64,000 bases of DNA from Lates calcarifer (lineage: Eukaryota > Chordata > Actinopteri > Centropomidae): contig NC_066837.1 of the NCBI RefSeq assembly GCF_001640805.2, positions 28,396,789 to 28,460,788 of the forward strand. The letters are read 5' to 3'. Position 1 is the first letter of the stretch, and each line of letters opens with the position of its first letter. Both the position numbers and the translations under genes were made by a program. The notes beneath the pieces were generated by a model, which ran no database searches, was not told the origin of the DNA, and was given only the letters and a program-made list of their open reading frames with translations. Positions 25,862 to 37,800 of this stretch are shown here, piece by piece.

Positions 25862-26142
25862 AATTCAGGCATTTTAAATGTTCCATAGTTTGGGACCTCA
25901 AAAATCAAGAGAAGAGAGGTCACATTTTCTGTTTGGTCAAGGGCCCCTTGGTGGGTGAGGGGCCCTATGTAGCCACTTCCATTTTTGTTTCTATTTAGTC
26001 ATTTTAAATCTTCTGGTTTGGGGGGCCTGAAGAGAATCTGACAGGGAGTGTATCTTAAAATATTAAAATCAGAACTAAAAACATGTTCAGTTTGTTCGAG
26101 TGCCCCCTGGTGGTTGGGGGTCCTATGCAGCCACTTAGCTCA
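25862..26142. repeat. Diverged tandem duplication (two units)
   Basis: Unit 1 (25,862-25,985) and unit 2 (25,993-26,142) share the same order of blocks: 'cattttaaat', a 'tttggg(a/g)cct' block, a 'gtttggtca/gtttgttcg' block, a 'gccccytggtgg' block and 'ctatgyagccactt'. The homology is visible by eye despite indels. The second unit contains a near-perfect CTCF core motif; the first has a degraded version. Confidence 0.6.
26100..26113 (-). promoter_or_regulatory. CTCF-like core motif
   Basis: On the minus strand it reads CCACCAGGGGGCAC, matching the vertebrate CTCF core consensus at every position. CTCF marks insulators and loop anchors; binding here is inferred. It lies between the chemokine and the lectin gene. 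Confidence 0.5.
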
Positions 26143-26397
26143 TTCACACCTCAGGCTGGCTCCACTCATTTGTTTGTTCTACCATTTATATTTTTCCCTT
26201 TTCATCTTTTGTTTCATGTGTTGAGCTCATTTAGCACTTCAAAGAGAATGCATATCACTTTTGGAGAGTGTCTGCACTCAATTACTTCTTACACATAAAT
26301 AAATGATAGAGGCTGATGTCAAAACACGCTGCAGGGATAACTGAGTAAATCCAGTCGAGGAGGTAATCAGTTCGCCCATTAATCCCATCCCTCTGGC

Positions 26398-26988
26398 TCA
26401 CACCAGGCCTGCAAACAGAGACTGTGCAAGCAATCTGTCCAGCAGGTTGCAGTTACTACGCAGTGATGTGTCATGGTTTGACTGGTCAGTTACGGTGAGT
26501 GACACATCTGACAGTTCAATTGGAATACAGGGTCCGTAGGTCATCAAGGAATTGAAAAATATAGTTGGAGCTACAAGTGTACCTCCGGGGCATGTGCGTA
26601 CCATCCAGTGGCGGTGACCTCTGAGGGGCCCATGGAGAGGGTACTGAGCAGGCTGAGAGAGCTCTTTGATTGAGTCCATATACTCCTCCAGGGTGTGGAG
26701 GGAACAATCCGGGTTTCCGTCCCCTGTGTCGCTTTCCTGCATCTCATTGATGGTAGGAAGTCTGTCCACTGTGGAGAGGAGGCATTTGGGCTTCATCCTG
26801 CATAGGAAGGCATGCCTGTTAATGTTGCCATTGTGATATTGTGATCTGAACTTTAAAAATGGTTCCCTCTGTTTTAATAGAATATCCTGTACTCTTAAGA
26901 GACATTCCTTACTGAGACTATAGTGATTATAGCAGAGTGTATTGGGTTTACCAGTACCAGTACCAGTGTAGTTGCTAAATAGCGACAA
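26398..26988 (-). CDS. Unassigned open reading frame, 196 aa
   Basis: An uninterrupted frame much longer than its surroundings, with distinctly GC-richer DNA between about 26,580 and 26,790. I recognise no domain, signal peptide or membrane segment. The middle part (around LPTINEMQES and LEEYMDSIKEL) has an acidic, soluble-protein character, while the two ends look like ordinary non-coding translation. The GC-rich core is preceded on the minus strand by an acceptor-like 'cctatgcag' and followed by a donor-like 'CGGAG|gtacac'. The real item may therefore be a single exon of about 210 bases, an exon relic or a processed pseudogene. It may also be chance. Confidence 0.25.
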   Translation of the reverse strand: MSLFSNYTGTGTGKPNTLCYNHYSLSKECLLRVQDILLKQREPFLKFRSQYHNGNINRHAFLCRMKPKCLLSTVDRLPTINEMQESDTGDGNPDCSLHTLEEYMDSIKELSQPAQYPLHGPLRGHRHWMVRTCPGGTLVAPTIFFNSLMTYGPCIPIELSDVSLTVTDQSNHDTSLRSNCNLLDRLLAQSLFAGLV

Positions 26989-28655
26989 GCACTATGAATA
27001 TTTAGCTGATTTTGTTCAAGACTGTCCTGTAAAATCCCTCAGATTGCCTCTAGAATTCTAAATACACATAAGGTCACGTCTTAATCTACATGTACTAATG
27101 GAAGCTCTCACGCTTACACCAAGTTAAATGTTTTTAAAAACAAGACAGCATGAATTTTTCCTTTTTCGTTAGATTTTTTAAAGTATTGTGTGTCTTTTTT
27201 TAATACACATTTTGCCTAAAGTGTACAATATTATTTAATTTAATTAAATTTGTTTATGAATTTATTTTATATATTTACTTATTGTGGATGTTAACCTAAA
27301 ACCACAAATTTCTTTCAGAAAATTGGCAGTTAAAAAAGTAATATGAATTGACCATGTTTTTTTTCACATTAGACAGATGAGTATGATACATTTTGAAAGA
27401 AAGAGATGAAGAGATGACAGAAACAGAGCAGACTTTTTTTCCATGAGGTGATGGAACCAACCAGAAGAACAAAAAGTCAAAGTAAGCCAGAACACTGACC
27501 GAAAAACAAACTTTCATGTACAAAAGTTATTCAGTTCATATTTGTTTATTCCCTTTTGAGTAAAAACAAGACAGGTATAAAGAGGATGGAAGAAAATTTG
27601 TAAAACAGAATATTGTCTAGCAATTGGAGGCTTAACACTAACAGGATTCACCTGAGAAGCCAACATATTTGTTCTTTCATTATGTTTTGTTAAATGAAGA
27701 GACACAGCCTAAACAGTTTAAATGCAAACTCTTTAATGTTAACCGAGACCCTGTTCAGGAACACTGAAATGAGAACCCTTTCTATATGAATTCCATCCAA
27801 ACACAGACTTACCTGTAATGTCTCTGTAATTCTTCCTGGTGATAATGTGTCCTGTGACAGCACAGTCCTCTCACTCTCTGTGTTTCTGCCAGAACTCTGT
27901 ATTTTCACCCAGTATGCCAGTAGTCTGTGGGTGTCAACTGAGCTTTTGCTAAGGCTCTCAGCATGTACAGAACATGTTATGGTGGCATGGGGGTGTAAAT
28001 CTGGAAGCGCTGCTGGAGGATAAGCCAGGGGAGCTTTTATAATGCATTAGCCAGACTAGGCTAACGGAGCCAATTATAGCCATCAAAGCACAGAGAGAAA
28101 GTCAGGCTGAGATGTTGGATGTGGGTTTGGAAGTACTGTGCAACAGGAGGGAAACAGGGTGGACGTGGTGATCAGTGAGTGGATTTTCAAAGGGGGAATG
28201 TCATTATCTCACATCCAGACAGCTAGTGGCTACACAATTTACAACTGGAACTCTGCTTTTATTGATTGGTTCAGGTAGTGGTTAAATACACCAATCAATG
28301 AAATTCCACTGTTGAGATGAAAATTCTGTTTAGTAATAACTTAAAAAAAAAAACATTTAATGTGATGAAAAACGAAGAGTTTTCTCATATATGCTGCTTT
28401 TGAATGAAAAAAATGGGCCTCTAAAATGATACTGTATGAACACAAGTGTGTAATATTCAAGGAAGAGTGGAGCATTAGGTTTCCCAGGAAGCTATATAAC
28501 AAAGGTTAAATAACTGAGCTGCTGGATTAAATAATCTCTGTTTGCTCTGATGTTCACTCCAACTGAATCATCAGTTAGGTCAATTTACAGGATTGAGTGT
28601 TCAGGAATCTGTATTTATCTCTTTGTTGTGGCTGGTTCAGACAGTAAGATTTAAC

Positions 28656-28656
<1 letters not shown>

Positions 28657-28702
<46 letters not shown>
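28657..28702. repeat. (AT)n microsatellite
   Basis: A pure AT dinucleotide run of about 45 bases. Confidence 0.95.
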
Positions 28703-28704
<2 letters not shown>

Positions 28705-30038
28705 CATCTTTATTTGTTTTCTATACAGACAAGTGACAAATTAAAAGAAAAACCTGAAAAAAGTAGAGGAACATATGGAATGCAGATGCTTCCATATTGG
28801 GTGTGGAGTACAAAAATTTCAAGTGGTTGATTAGACAATTCTTTCTGCCACTGTCATCAAAACAACAATGCCATTCATCCTAAGCAATGAACTGTTCTGG
28901 AGACTCATGGTGGAACAAAACATTCCTGAGAAACTTTCTGTTGGTTTTTGCTTGAATTTGTCACCCATCTGTGGTTCAACCAGTGAGAAGAAACAGTCTC
29001 ACTGGGCTGCTCTTAGATAAGTGATCTACTGAAGAATCAAGACCACTGTACAGCCTGCCAGCTTAGTCAGAGAGATGGTGACATGATGACTGAGAACAAC
29101 AGCTCTTACGATGAATATACGGTTTAGTCATGGTTTAAGAGCACTGTCTATATATATACAATTTCTCTCAGGAAATGGGATGGTGTTTGAGAGTAACAGT
29201 TTTTACAGTAATATATTCTAGTCATAGCCAAATCAGACATCAGGAATTGAGTCATTTTTCTGCAACAGACCATTGTTAAAGGAATTAAGCCAATAACTCT
29301 GTGAAAGTTACGCCTGATATGTATCCCACCCAAAGGAAACATCCTTCACAACTAGTCTATGGTTTCACCATTCATCCATATCCCACTCACACAGTTTCTC
29401 AGGAATTTCATTGGAATCATTAGTGACAATAATCACTGGATAGTTTAAACACTGCACTGTAAAATGAAGTGTATCCCTACTTTTCCTTTAGCTTGACACC
29501 AGCTATCAACTTCAGTGTGTTTTACATTTTACAGCACATCTGAGGGTTCATGGTGTTCTGGTTTACCTCCTTCCTCCACCATCTACAAAAAGTAATGTAA
29601 AATAGCACTCCAGACATTGATACAGTAATGCTCATATGGCTCCTCATTAACATATGGTTTCTTATCTGGATATAGACTGATTTAACAAAGTCAATTTGCA
29701 TCAACACTGGATCTTTATGTCTGGAGCAACACAACCACTCCTCACTCCTTCCTCACTAAGACTGTTAACTCAGACACAGCTCCACTGAGAGCTGACCTCA
29801 GAGACACATGCTAACAATAAAATGGTGTACACTAAGCTTGCCGGCTAATGTGCTATTTGAGGCACATTTCTTTGTCAACACAGCCCAACATGAACCTTGA
29901 GATTAAGGCCAGGGCTTAAAATAGATGTTGCTGTGATTAAGAATAGACTGTGAGGCTCAGGTGCCATGGGTAGATGGATATTAAAGGACTGAACTGCCCT
30001 ATGTTATCTGATGTAATGGTAGCCTACCTTAAGACCAA

Positions 30039-30089
30039 TTAGTTAGTTAGTTAGTTAGTTAGTTAGGTAGGTAGGTAGGTAGGTAGGTA
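30039..30089. repeat. Compound (TTAG)n(GTAG)n tetranucleotide repeat
   Basis: About six copies of TTAG pass directly into about six copies of GTAG, a one-base unit switch in the middle of the array. Confidence 0.95.
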
Positions 30090-30374
30090 AATTCTGCTGA
30101 TTTGCTGTTAATGTTCCTGTAGCACAAAAACTGATCTGTGAGATAGAAATAGATTACATTACCATTGGATAGCCACAGTAGGCTACATTATCTTGCAAAG
30201 TGACACTTAGAATAAAACATTAAAATAATTAATAGTTTCATAGAATAGATTTGGCAAATAGACTTACTTCTTGCCAAGAGTTATGGCAGATCAATGCTGC
30301 TCTCATTGGTTGAGTTGAGTTGTGAAGTTACTAGACATGCCTGTAAAACCAGCTTGTCAAACAAACAAGATATA

Positions 30375-30500
30375 ATGTGCTAATTAGTGAATTTCAGAGG
30401 TGCCAGTAAGAGAATTTTGCTACCGTCAGACAGAGCCAGGCTAACCATTTCCTCCAGCTAACCAGCTTCTAGCTGTAGCTTCATATCTGTCAGACAAATA
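30375..30500. repeat. Common teleost interspersed repeat, fragment C
   Basis: Contains 'tgctaattagtgaatttcag', 'gacagagccaggctaacc' and 'ctagctgtagcttcatat', in the order expected for the family also seen at 2.6, 7.5 and 35.8 kb. Confidence 0.6.
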
Positions 30501-32457
30501 CAAGAATAGTAGCTGTCTGCAACAAAGCAAATAGTCCCAGTCTTTTCATTTTTAGTGTTTGCTTCTTCACTTGATAAGCTAGATGTTGAGGTGTTGACCC
30601 AAGATTTGAGGTCAGTTAACCCTTTCAACCCAGTATTTTTTCTTCACATGTCCCATGTAGAAAGAAGTCTAAATTTTCAAACTCACATTTTTTTTCATGT
30701 CTACTATGATGGACTTTACAAATGAAAATACAACGTGTTACTGTTTTTTTTTCCTCAGATTTTTAAAATAGTGTTTAAAATAGTTGTTTTTTTTTCTTTT
30801 TTTTAAGCTTTTATGTGTCTTATAAAAGGTTTGCAAAGAAGTGGCTTAAATGAGACTACAATTGTCAGTGCCACAAGTCTGAACACAAATACCATCTATT
30901 CACCAGTCTGCCTGTAGCCTTGCTGTGTTTACACTCACACTCATGGAAACTATTACTAACTTTCAAAAAGAGATAAGCGTGCTAAATCAAATCAGTTAAA
31001 GTTAGAAGCTCAGTGGTGGTGGCACAGAAGTCCTGTGACTGTGGTGTAGTTTGCTAATAGCCTAACATCAGCTTATCATTTCTGGTGATTGTATTAAGGC
31101 TTCAAAACTCATAGAAGTGATGTTCACTTGTGAAGAGCTTGCTATCTTGCTGAACAAAATATATTAATGTAAAAAAAATCCCATTGGCTTTTTGTCAAGG
31201 GAGCCAGGGTGATGCTAACTTCCTAGCTGGCCTACAAAAATATGTCAACCCTGCACTACTCTGTTTCTTTACATAGCTGTATACAGCTGTTTAAAGGCCA
31301 GTTAGGTTTCTGAAGACTTTTTTAGAACCAGTTTATTGCCTCCTTTTCTGTGACATTTGTCATTAGGTCAAACATGTCAGCACCATGATCCTCAAATGTG
31401 TTCAGAGGTTAACTGACTTTATCTGACTGCATCACAAATGCAATACTGTGTACATGATTTTGTATAGCATTTAACAATGACTAATCACCCATGTTGCTGT
31501 ACTGTGAAATAAGATGAAATGTTATGGACTTAACATGAAAACTTAAATATTAAGTTAATATCATCTGAAATGAGAATATGTTGTAAAAATAAACAAATAA
31601 ATAAAAAATATTCTATCATCAGCTTCGTTCATTAAGACAAAAAGGATATTGTTACAAAGTGCAGGTGTAGTTCCTAAATTACAGAGAAGTAGGCAAGCAC
31701 AGAGTTTGGGGATAAAGGACAGTATTTCTTCTTCTCTCGTGTACAATGTACTGAACTATTAAACTATATTGGCGAATAACATGAGGGCTTGTTCATATGT
31801 AGACATATGGCTTCCATGAAAGGTTCTAAATAAGTTCAGATAAACTCTGTGTTATGTTGTTTGTTCTTAGTTAAGTACTTTTAGCGTGAGGGAAACAGCA
31901 TTATAGTAAGGATCCCTCGCTAAAATGAGATGGAAAAAATGGGAAATACAAATCTATTGTAAATGTTCAAATGAAAGGGACCACTGTCAGATTTGAATCG
32001 TGACAAACTCTGTACTGTAGTGAGATTAAAGGTCACACAGACTAACTGATGCTTTTTTTTTTCCCCCTACATGAGGGGAGCTCACAGCAGCATCATGGAC
32101 ATGGTGAGATGCCCAGGATAAAGCAAAAGGTGGCTGGATGTCTGTAACACCACCTGTCCTCACTGCTTGAGGAGTGAAAGCACGTTTCTGCCTGACAGAG
32201 CCCGAGGAGAGAAAGGAACAGAGACAAAGGAAGGTACAAGAAGAAGAACAGGAATGTTTTAGATTTGAGAAAAAATGGAGAGATAATTCCAAGTGTCAAG
32301 AGAACAGAAGAAAACACACAGGTAGGGAGGGGAAACCAGAGCACTCTTCTATTTTACATTCAGATGACAATTGGCATATACTGTTATTTGAGAACCAAGT
32401 TCAGTAATCTTTCCTCCTGTGTTGTACCCTCTAAGCTATTAATGCAATGACTGTATT

Positions 32458-32471
32458 GTGCCCCCTGTTGG
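32458..32471 (-). promoter_or_regulatory. CTCF-like core motif, one mismatch
   Basis: The minus strand reads CCAACAGGGGGCAC, one base away from the CTCF core consensus and in the same orientation as the motif at 26,100. Confidence 0.35.
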
Positions 32472-32608
32472 TCAGAAGGCACTACTACACACACTATTTG
32501 GGCCTTCCTGGTTAAATCATACAGAATGCAAACACACATTGTTTAAAAGTTTGTTACAAAGTGTATTATTATTAAATAAAATAAAAATATATGACACATA
32601 TTACATAG

Positions 32609-32609
<1 letters not shown>

Positions 32610-32640
<31 letters not shown>
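32610..32640. repeat. (AT)n microsatellite
   Basis: AT dinucleotide run followed by a poly-T stretch. Confidence 0.9.
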
Positions 32641-32641
<1 letters not shown>

Positions 32642-33961
32642 TTTTTTTTACACTGAGAGGATCGGATAAGGAACTGTTATAGTTCAATACTGAACTTAAC
32701 TTCTTGCCTTAGCAGATTTTTTCTTTGTGTGTCCTCTGGTTGGATCTGATACAAGAGCAGTTCTTATCTGTGTGTAAATTCTATAGCAGATCCTGGATCA
32801 GTGTACAAGTGTACAATGTTATCCCACAGTCAAGTCCAGTGACTCAGCAAATGAAAAAGAAAATCCACACTGCCCTACAGTGAAGGACAGGAATATGAGC
32901 AAGCAACCACAACATGTTAATGAAAAACAGAATAAAAGCTGGTAAAAATAAAAAGAAAAAAGTCAACATAGCAAATGCCAGTTTATTATCACTTCAATAT
33001 GATCAGACTCCAAAAGATCAGGATGACTGGGGACACATTGTTGCAAAAAAAACACAATAAAACATTATGTAGCCTCCCAGTGAACATAGTATAAGCTGTA
33101 TAACCTGTGCTAACGTTTGGTTATTGGTATTTCACAGTGCTAATTTCCTCACCTATCTCTGAAACTGACAATCCCACATTCACATCCACATAACTTTATC
33201 CTAACAGGTAGTTGTGAGACATTTTGGTTTTGGGAGGATATATTTATGTGTTCTTGATTGACATTTGACACAGTATCAGTGTTTTAGCCCTGCTAGTGTG
33301 ATGGCTCTAGGATGGCACTGTCAGTCTGATTGTCAACCTGACACTTTAGGTAAAATATCTACAGGCATTCATGTTCCCTAGAGGATGTATATGATTAACT
33401 TTGATGATCCACTGAGGTTTCCTCTGGTTTCACCATGAGCTGTTAGTATTCTGAGTGATGTGTTTCAACTTTTGGATAGATTGTATGAAGTAGCTTGATA
33501 CCTTCAACTTTTCATCTGTCATCATAAATAGGTCAAAACTTCAATGTGTCCAATACTTTGGAAAAATATTCATTAGGCTCCTCAGCTTCACTTATTGTTT
33601 AGTGCTGATTAGCAAATGCTAGCATAGTAACGCACTAAATCCAGATGGTGAAAATGGTTAACATTATAACTTGTAACATCAGCACATTAGCATCATTGTG
33701 AACATGTCAAAGCACTGAGTATTCAGCACAATGCACTGCTGTGTTTAAGTACAGCCCCACAGAGCTTCTCACATCCCTGTAGACTTTTCATTTTGTTTTG
33801 ACAATTAAGTCAATTAATCTGAATCTGCATGTTCTTTGTAAACTGTGAAAATGATGTGCTTCTTTATATTTATACTGTACATGAAAATGTCAGTGATGGT
33901 TTATGAGAGTTGATGTTTTTTGTCAGTTTGTGCTGTGGGTGTTACAGTTAAGAACATTTTG

Positions 33962-33967
33962 TTTATT
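33962..33967 (-). promoter_or_regulatory. Poly(A) signal of the tandem lectin gene
   Basis: AATAAA on the minus strand, about 240 bases past the lectin stop codon. A GT microsatellite lies between stop and signal, inside the inferred 3' UTR. Confidence 0.5.
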
Positions 33968-33999
33968 ATGGAGAAAAATCAACACATTCAACCTCATAT

Positions 34000-34025
34000 T
34001 GTGTGTGTGTGTGTGTGTGTGTGTG
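34000..34025. repeat. (GT)n microsatellite in lectin 3' UTR
   Basis: A pure GT run between the lectin stop codon and its likely poly(A) signal. Confidence 0.9.
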
Positions 34026-34204
34026 CAGTGTAAAAAATAACCACCTTTAAACTCTTGTATAAGTGACTTTAATTTCTTTGGGATTTTCTACAAGATAGAT
34101 ACTTTGGCAGTTTTGGGAAGAATACCTCTGGGTTAAATTTGTACTTCTGAAATATTCCATTACACTGTCTGTGCTGTGTGAGGTGCAGATTTTAAGTGCA
34201 ACTT

Positions 34205-34769
34205 TCACACAACCACATTCTTCACACAAAACGAATTGTAGGTTTGATCACAGTCATAATTGCTCCAACCGTCTGTTAAGAGAGAAAAGGAGGAAGAATG
34301 AGATATTTACAGAAAATGAACACGTCCTTATGTATAATGCAATATATAATAAATACAATGTACAACACAAACTGATGTAAGGGTCAGAGGGTCACTAAAA
34401 TTCATCCTCTGGGGAACCATAAATACTGGAACAAAATCCATCCCAAGATTACTGTCATCAATTCAGTGTCCGACCAAATGTGAAATATGATCACCAGCTC
34501 CTGGTCGGTGTTTTTGCCAAACAATATGATGATGACAAAATGTAACTTTGCTGAGCAACAGTGACCTCTGCAGCCATGAGTGGTAATGAATTCTGTTGGT
34601 CTCTGAGCCCAGAAAACAAATGCCCATCAACTGCATAGCCCCACTGACTGAACTCAAACATGGCCGCACGGTGTATGTTACCTGTGATCCCTGCCATCCC
34701 TACACAGAAGTGCTGTCACTGTAACAAACACCCTAACCTGTTTAAAATGTTTGTTATATGTGTGGTGTG

Positions 34770-34800
<31 letters not shown>

Positions 34801-37800
34801 TGTGTGAGTGAGTGTGTGTGTGCATGTCAATGCAGTTGTAGTTAATATCAACTAACTAGCAAATAACTATGACAGATCTTTGGGTAAACCTACTTCCAGG
34901 TATTACCTAGTTCCATCATTTTCATTAATAGAGGCAGGCCTGAACCTGAGTCCATGATTGTGATTAGTACATCATCTGTGTATAAACTTACTTTATACTG
35001 CACTCCTCCTATATCCTGACTTATTCCACCCATATCACAAACCATCCACTACATTTGCTGCACTCAAGTTAGTTTGATTTTTTGAAAATGAAAAAATGAC
35101 TAGGAGCAGGTTTGTCTTTGTGTGAAACTGAAAAAAAGGACCCAAGGACATACCGTAAGTCTGGTTTCTTACCTTTGCTATATGTTGAAAGACATGGGTT
35201 GGTGCTGTCTTGAGACATCTGAGTAAAAAACCCCTGGTAAAACCAGGAACCATCAAGCCACATCCACTGGTCCTTAAATGAGACAGTGATATATTATAAT
35301 TTAATCAGATGTCTTAATGGATTTATCTTATTTCTGTGTTGTTGTGTGTTGGTGACAGAACATCTGTTATTATCATTTAAAACCAATATATGTAGAATTT
35401 TCAGTATAGAACACTACTTTTTATTGAATCTGAAAACACAAATAAGAATCTGTGTGGATTGGGTATTGTCTACCACAGTGTTATTCTTAACACCACCCAC
35501 AGATGGCCCCAAAGTAAGACTTGCTATGCGATACCACTGATTTAGATAATTAAAGAGCTATGGCCAGAATGTGATTATCTTGACATAAAACAGTGTCGCG
35601 CAAAGTTCCAAAATACACCTACCATAATCTCTAAAGCTCAACATGATGTATCTCATTTATTTGACGTATAAATAAACCAAAATGTAAAACAACTTGTAGT
35701 TTTACTAGGAGTTGTATATTAGACAACAGCAATGAGTCTTGCTGTAATGTTAGGGTGACAAGCAGCAGGCACAAAACATGTTAATTAGCAAGCTTTAAAG
35801 CCACTGGTGCTTTGAATGAGAGCCAGACTAGCTGTTTCCCCATTTCCAGTCTTAAAATTCCAGGCTAAAATTAGCTAGGCTAACTGATTTCAAACTCTTG
35901 CTCTATACTTAACACACAAACATGAGTGGCATCCCAGAAAATGAAAAAAGCATATTTCCTAGAATGTCCAATCATTCCTTTAACTACTTGGAATAGTTAA
36001 AGAGCACAACCCATTTTATCTTTGCCTTGAAAAAGTAGAATAATGAGTGTGTGCATAGTACTAATATGAAAAAAAACAATGTAACATAAAGAATTCGTAA
36101 GCCTCCTTTTGTCTGAAGGTAAAATGTTAGCTAATAAACAGGCTTCATGTATAACTGGTTTAACACAGCCGAGCCAACTTTCAACTACAAAAGAAGGAAA
36201 GTAGTCTAAGAATAAGTTAATACTTTCTGAGTTAGTAAGTTATATGTATGTTTCTATAAGTGTTTGTGTTTTCACTCTTGTATGTGTTTTGGTGTTTTTA
36301 GTATTTCTGGCACTGAATGTCCATTAATGTCCATTTCTTTTCTCTTGCAGGCTATGTGTTTTTTTCCTTAGGGACAAATGTGGATGAGGAACCTCATTTA
36401 AACTCTGCAAATCAATAGTATAGCACAGAAATACCCAACACTTAATCTGCTGTTAAATTGTGTCACCTCAAGGTAGAATCCACCTAGCCAGGTTGGAGAA
36501 AAACCATTAACAGTTGTTTGCTGATAGAGGAAGAAATACTCCTGAGGGCTGTGGACAGAGACCAAGCTGGCCTCAAGACCAGCACAGTTAGTCTGTTGGA
36601 GAAAAATAAAACAGAGAAGGATGAAGCATGCAGTACAACAGGAAGTACAGCAGAAAGAGGTGACATGAAGGTCAAGGGCGAGATAGAGCATAAGAGCATG
36701 AAAGGAGGCACTAAGACATTGGAGGCGGCATGTAGTAAGTGAAAGACAAGGAGAAGTCACAGTCATCATTATTTTATATTCAAAGCACTAGATTACAGAG
36801 CTAAAATCAGAGGTTAGAATCAGAGGTGATCCTAACTTATAACTAAGCTAGGTAAGTGGAAAGTATGTATTTCCCTTATTTGTGACTAAATGTATACAGT
36901 GAATTTATTCTCAAATAATAGAGGCTATTATGAACAAAAAAAGACCAGTCACTGATACAGACTGGACTGTATCAAAAAAATATGAGACAGGTGAATAATC
37001 TGTAGCAGGCAGCAACTTTAGCATAGTAGTAGTAAATTTAGTTACTAAAGTTACAGCAGCAATCCCATCAGTACAACAGTCATGGCCTACTCTCTGTTTC
37101 TCTTTTTTTTAACATAAATAATGTTTTCATACTCTAATTTATTCCAGTCTTTTCGTCTTTGCTGTACTCCTGATTGGTTTAAGCTACACTCAACAAAACT
37201 CAACACTTCCTGATGTTTCTTGACATCAAAAGCCTCCAGAGAAAATACTGGAGGAAGTGTTGGAATGCCTGACGATGACTCTTGCTGAATTAATGGAATT
37301 AGCACTATGGAAATGGTCATTATACTGAATGAATGAAGGCAAAAGGTAAACGTGGAGAGAGTTTTGCATTAACTAAGGAACAGGGAACAAAATCCAAAAT
37401 AAAGGCCTGTCTGAGCTAACTAACGGCCCAGGCTACCATTTAAGAACAGAGGTGGGTCGAGTAGCCAAAAACTGTACTCTAAAAGTACTGTAAAAGTACT
37501 GTAAAAGTACTGTAAAAGTACTGTTACAGGAGATAACAAGGTGATACTTTGTCATAATTGTGTATTAAATACAGATATGTTCTCTTCTTCACTTTCACCC
37601 AGGGAAGAGCATTTGTGTTTGGAGTGTTATATCAGTTATGTCCATGTAAAATGAGAGCATCATTTGCTCTCTGTTTTTCTGTCTCTCCTCACTGAGCCAC
37701 ATGAATGTTATTAGTTAATACAGCTGCAAAGACACACACTAATAGCTCCAATATCTACATTATGACAGAGCGAACATTACGACTGCATTAAAACTACTTC

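Larger units (their letters stand above)
18970..26390. other. Gene-free stretch between chemokine and 26.4-kb open frame
   Basis: No supported exon. The stretch contains a GGTGAA tandem repeat, a G-quadruplex motif, a SINE, two LINE-type repeat fragments, a short hairpin, an AC microsatellite and a diverged tandem duplication with a CTCF-like motif. The open frame at 23,836-24,165 on the minus strand shows no recognisable domain. Confidence 0.5.
27000..33950. other. Gene-free stretch downstream of the lectin gene
   Basis: No supported exon. The stretch is AT-rich, with an inverted CCAAT pair (28,261-28,299), AT microsatellites, a TTAG/GTAG tandem repeat, one interspersed repeat fragment and a second CTCF-like motif at 32,458. 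Confidence 0.5.

Noticed and set aside
32174..32450. Charged plus-strand frames rich in Glu, Lys and Arg
   Set aside because: The DNA is simply purine-rich (GAGAAAGG type), which gives charged translations by composition alone.
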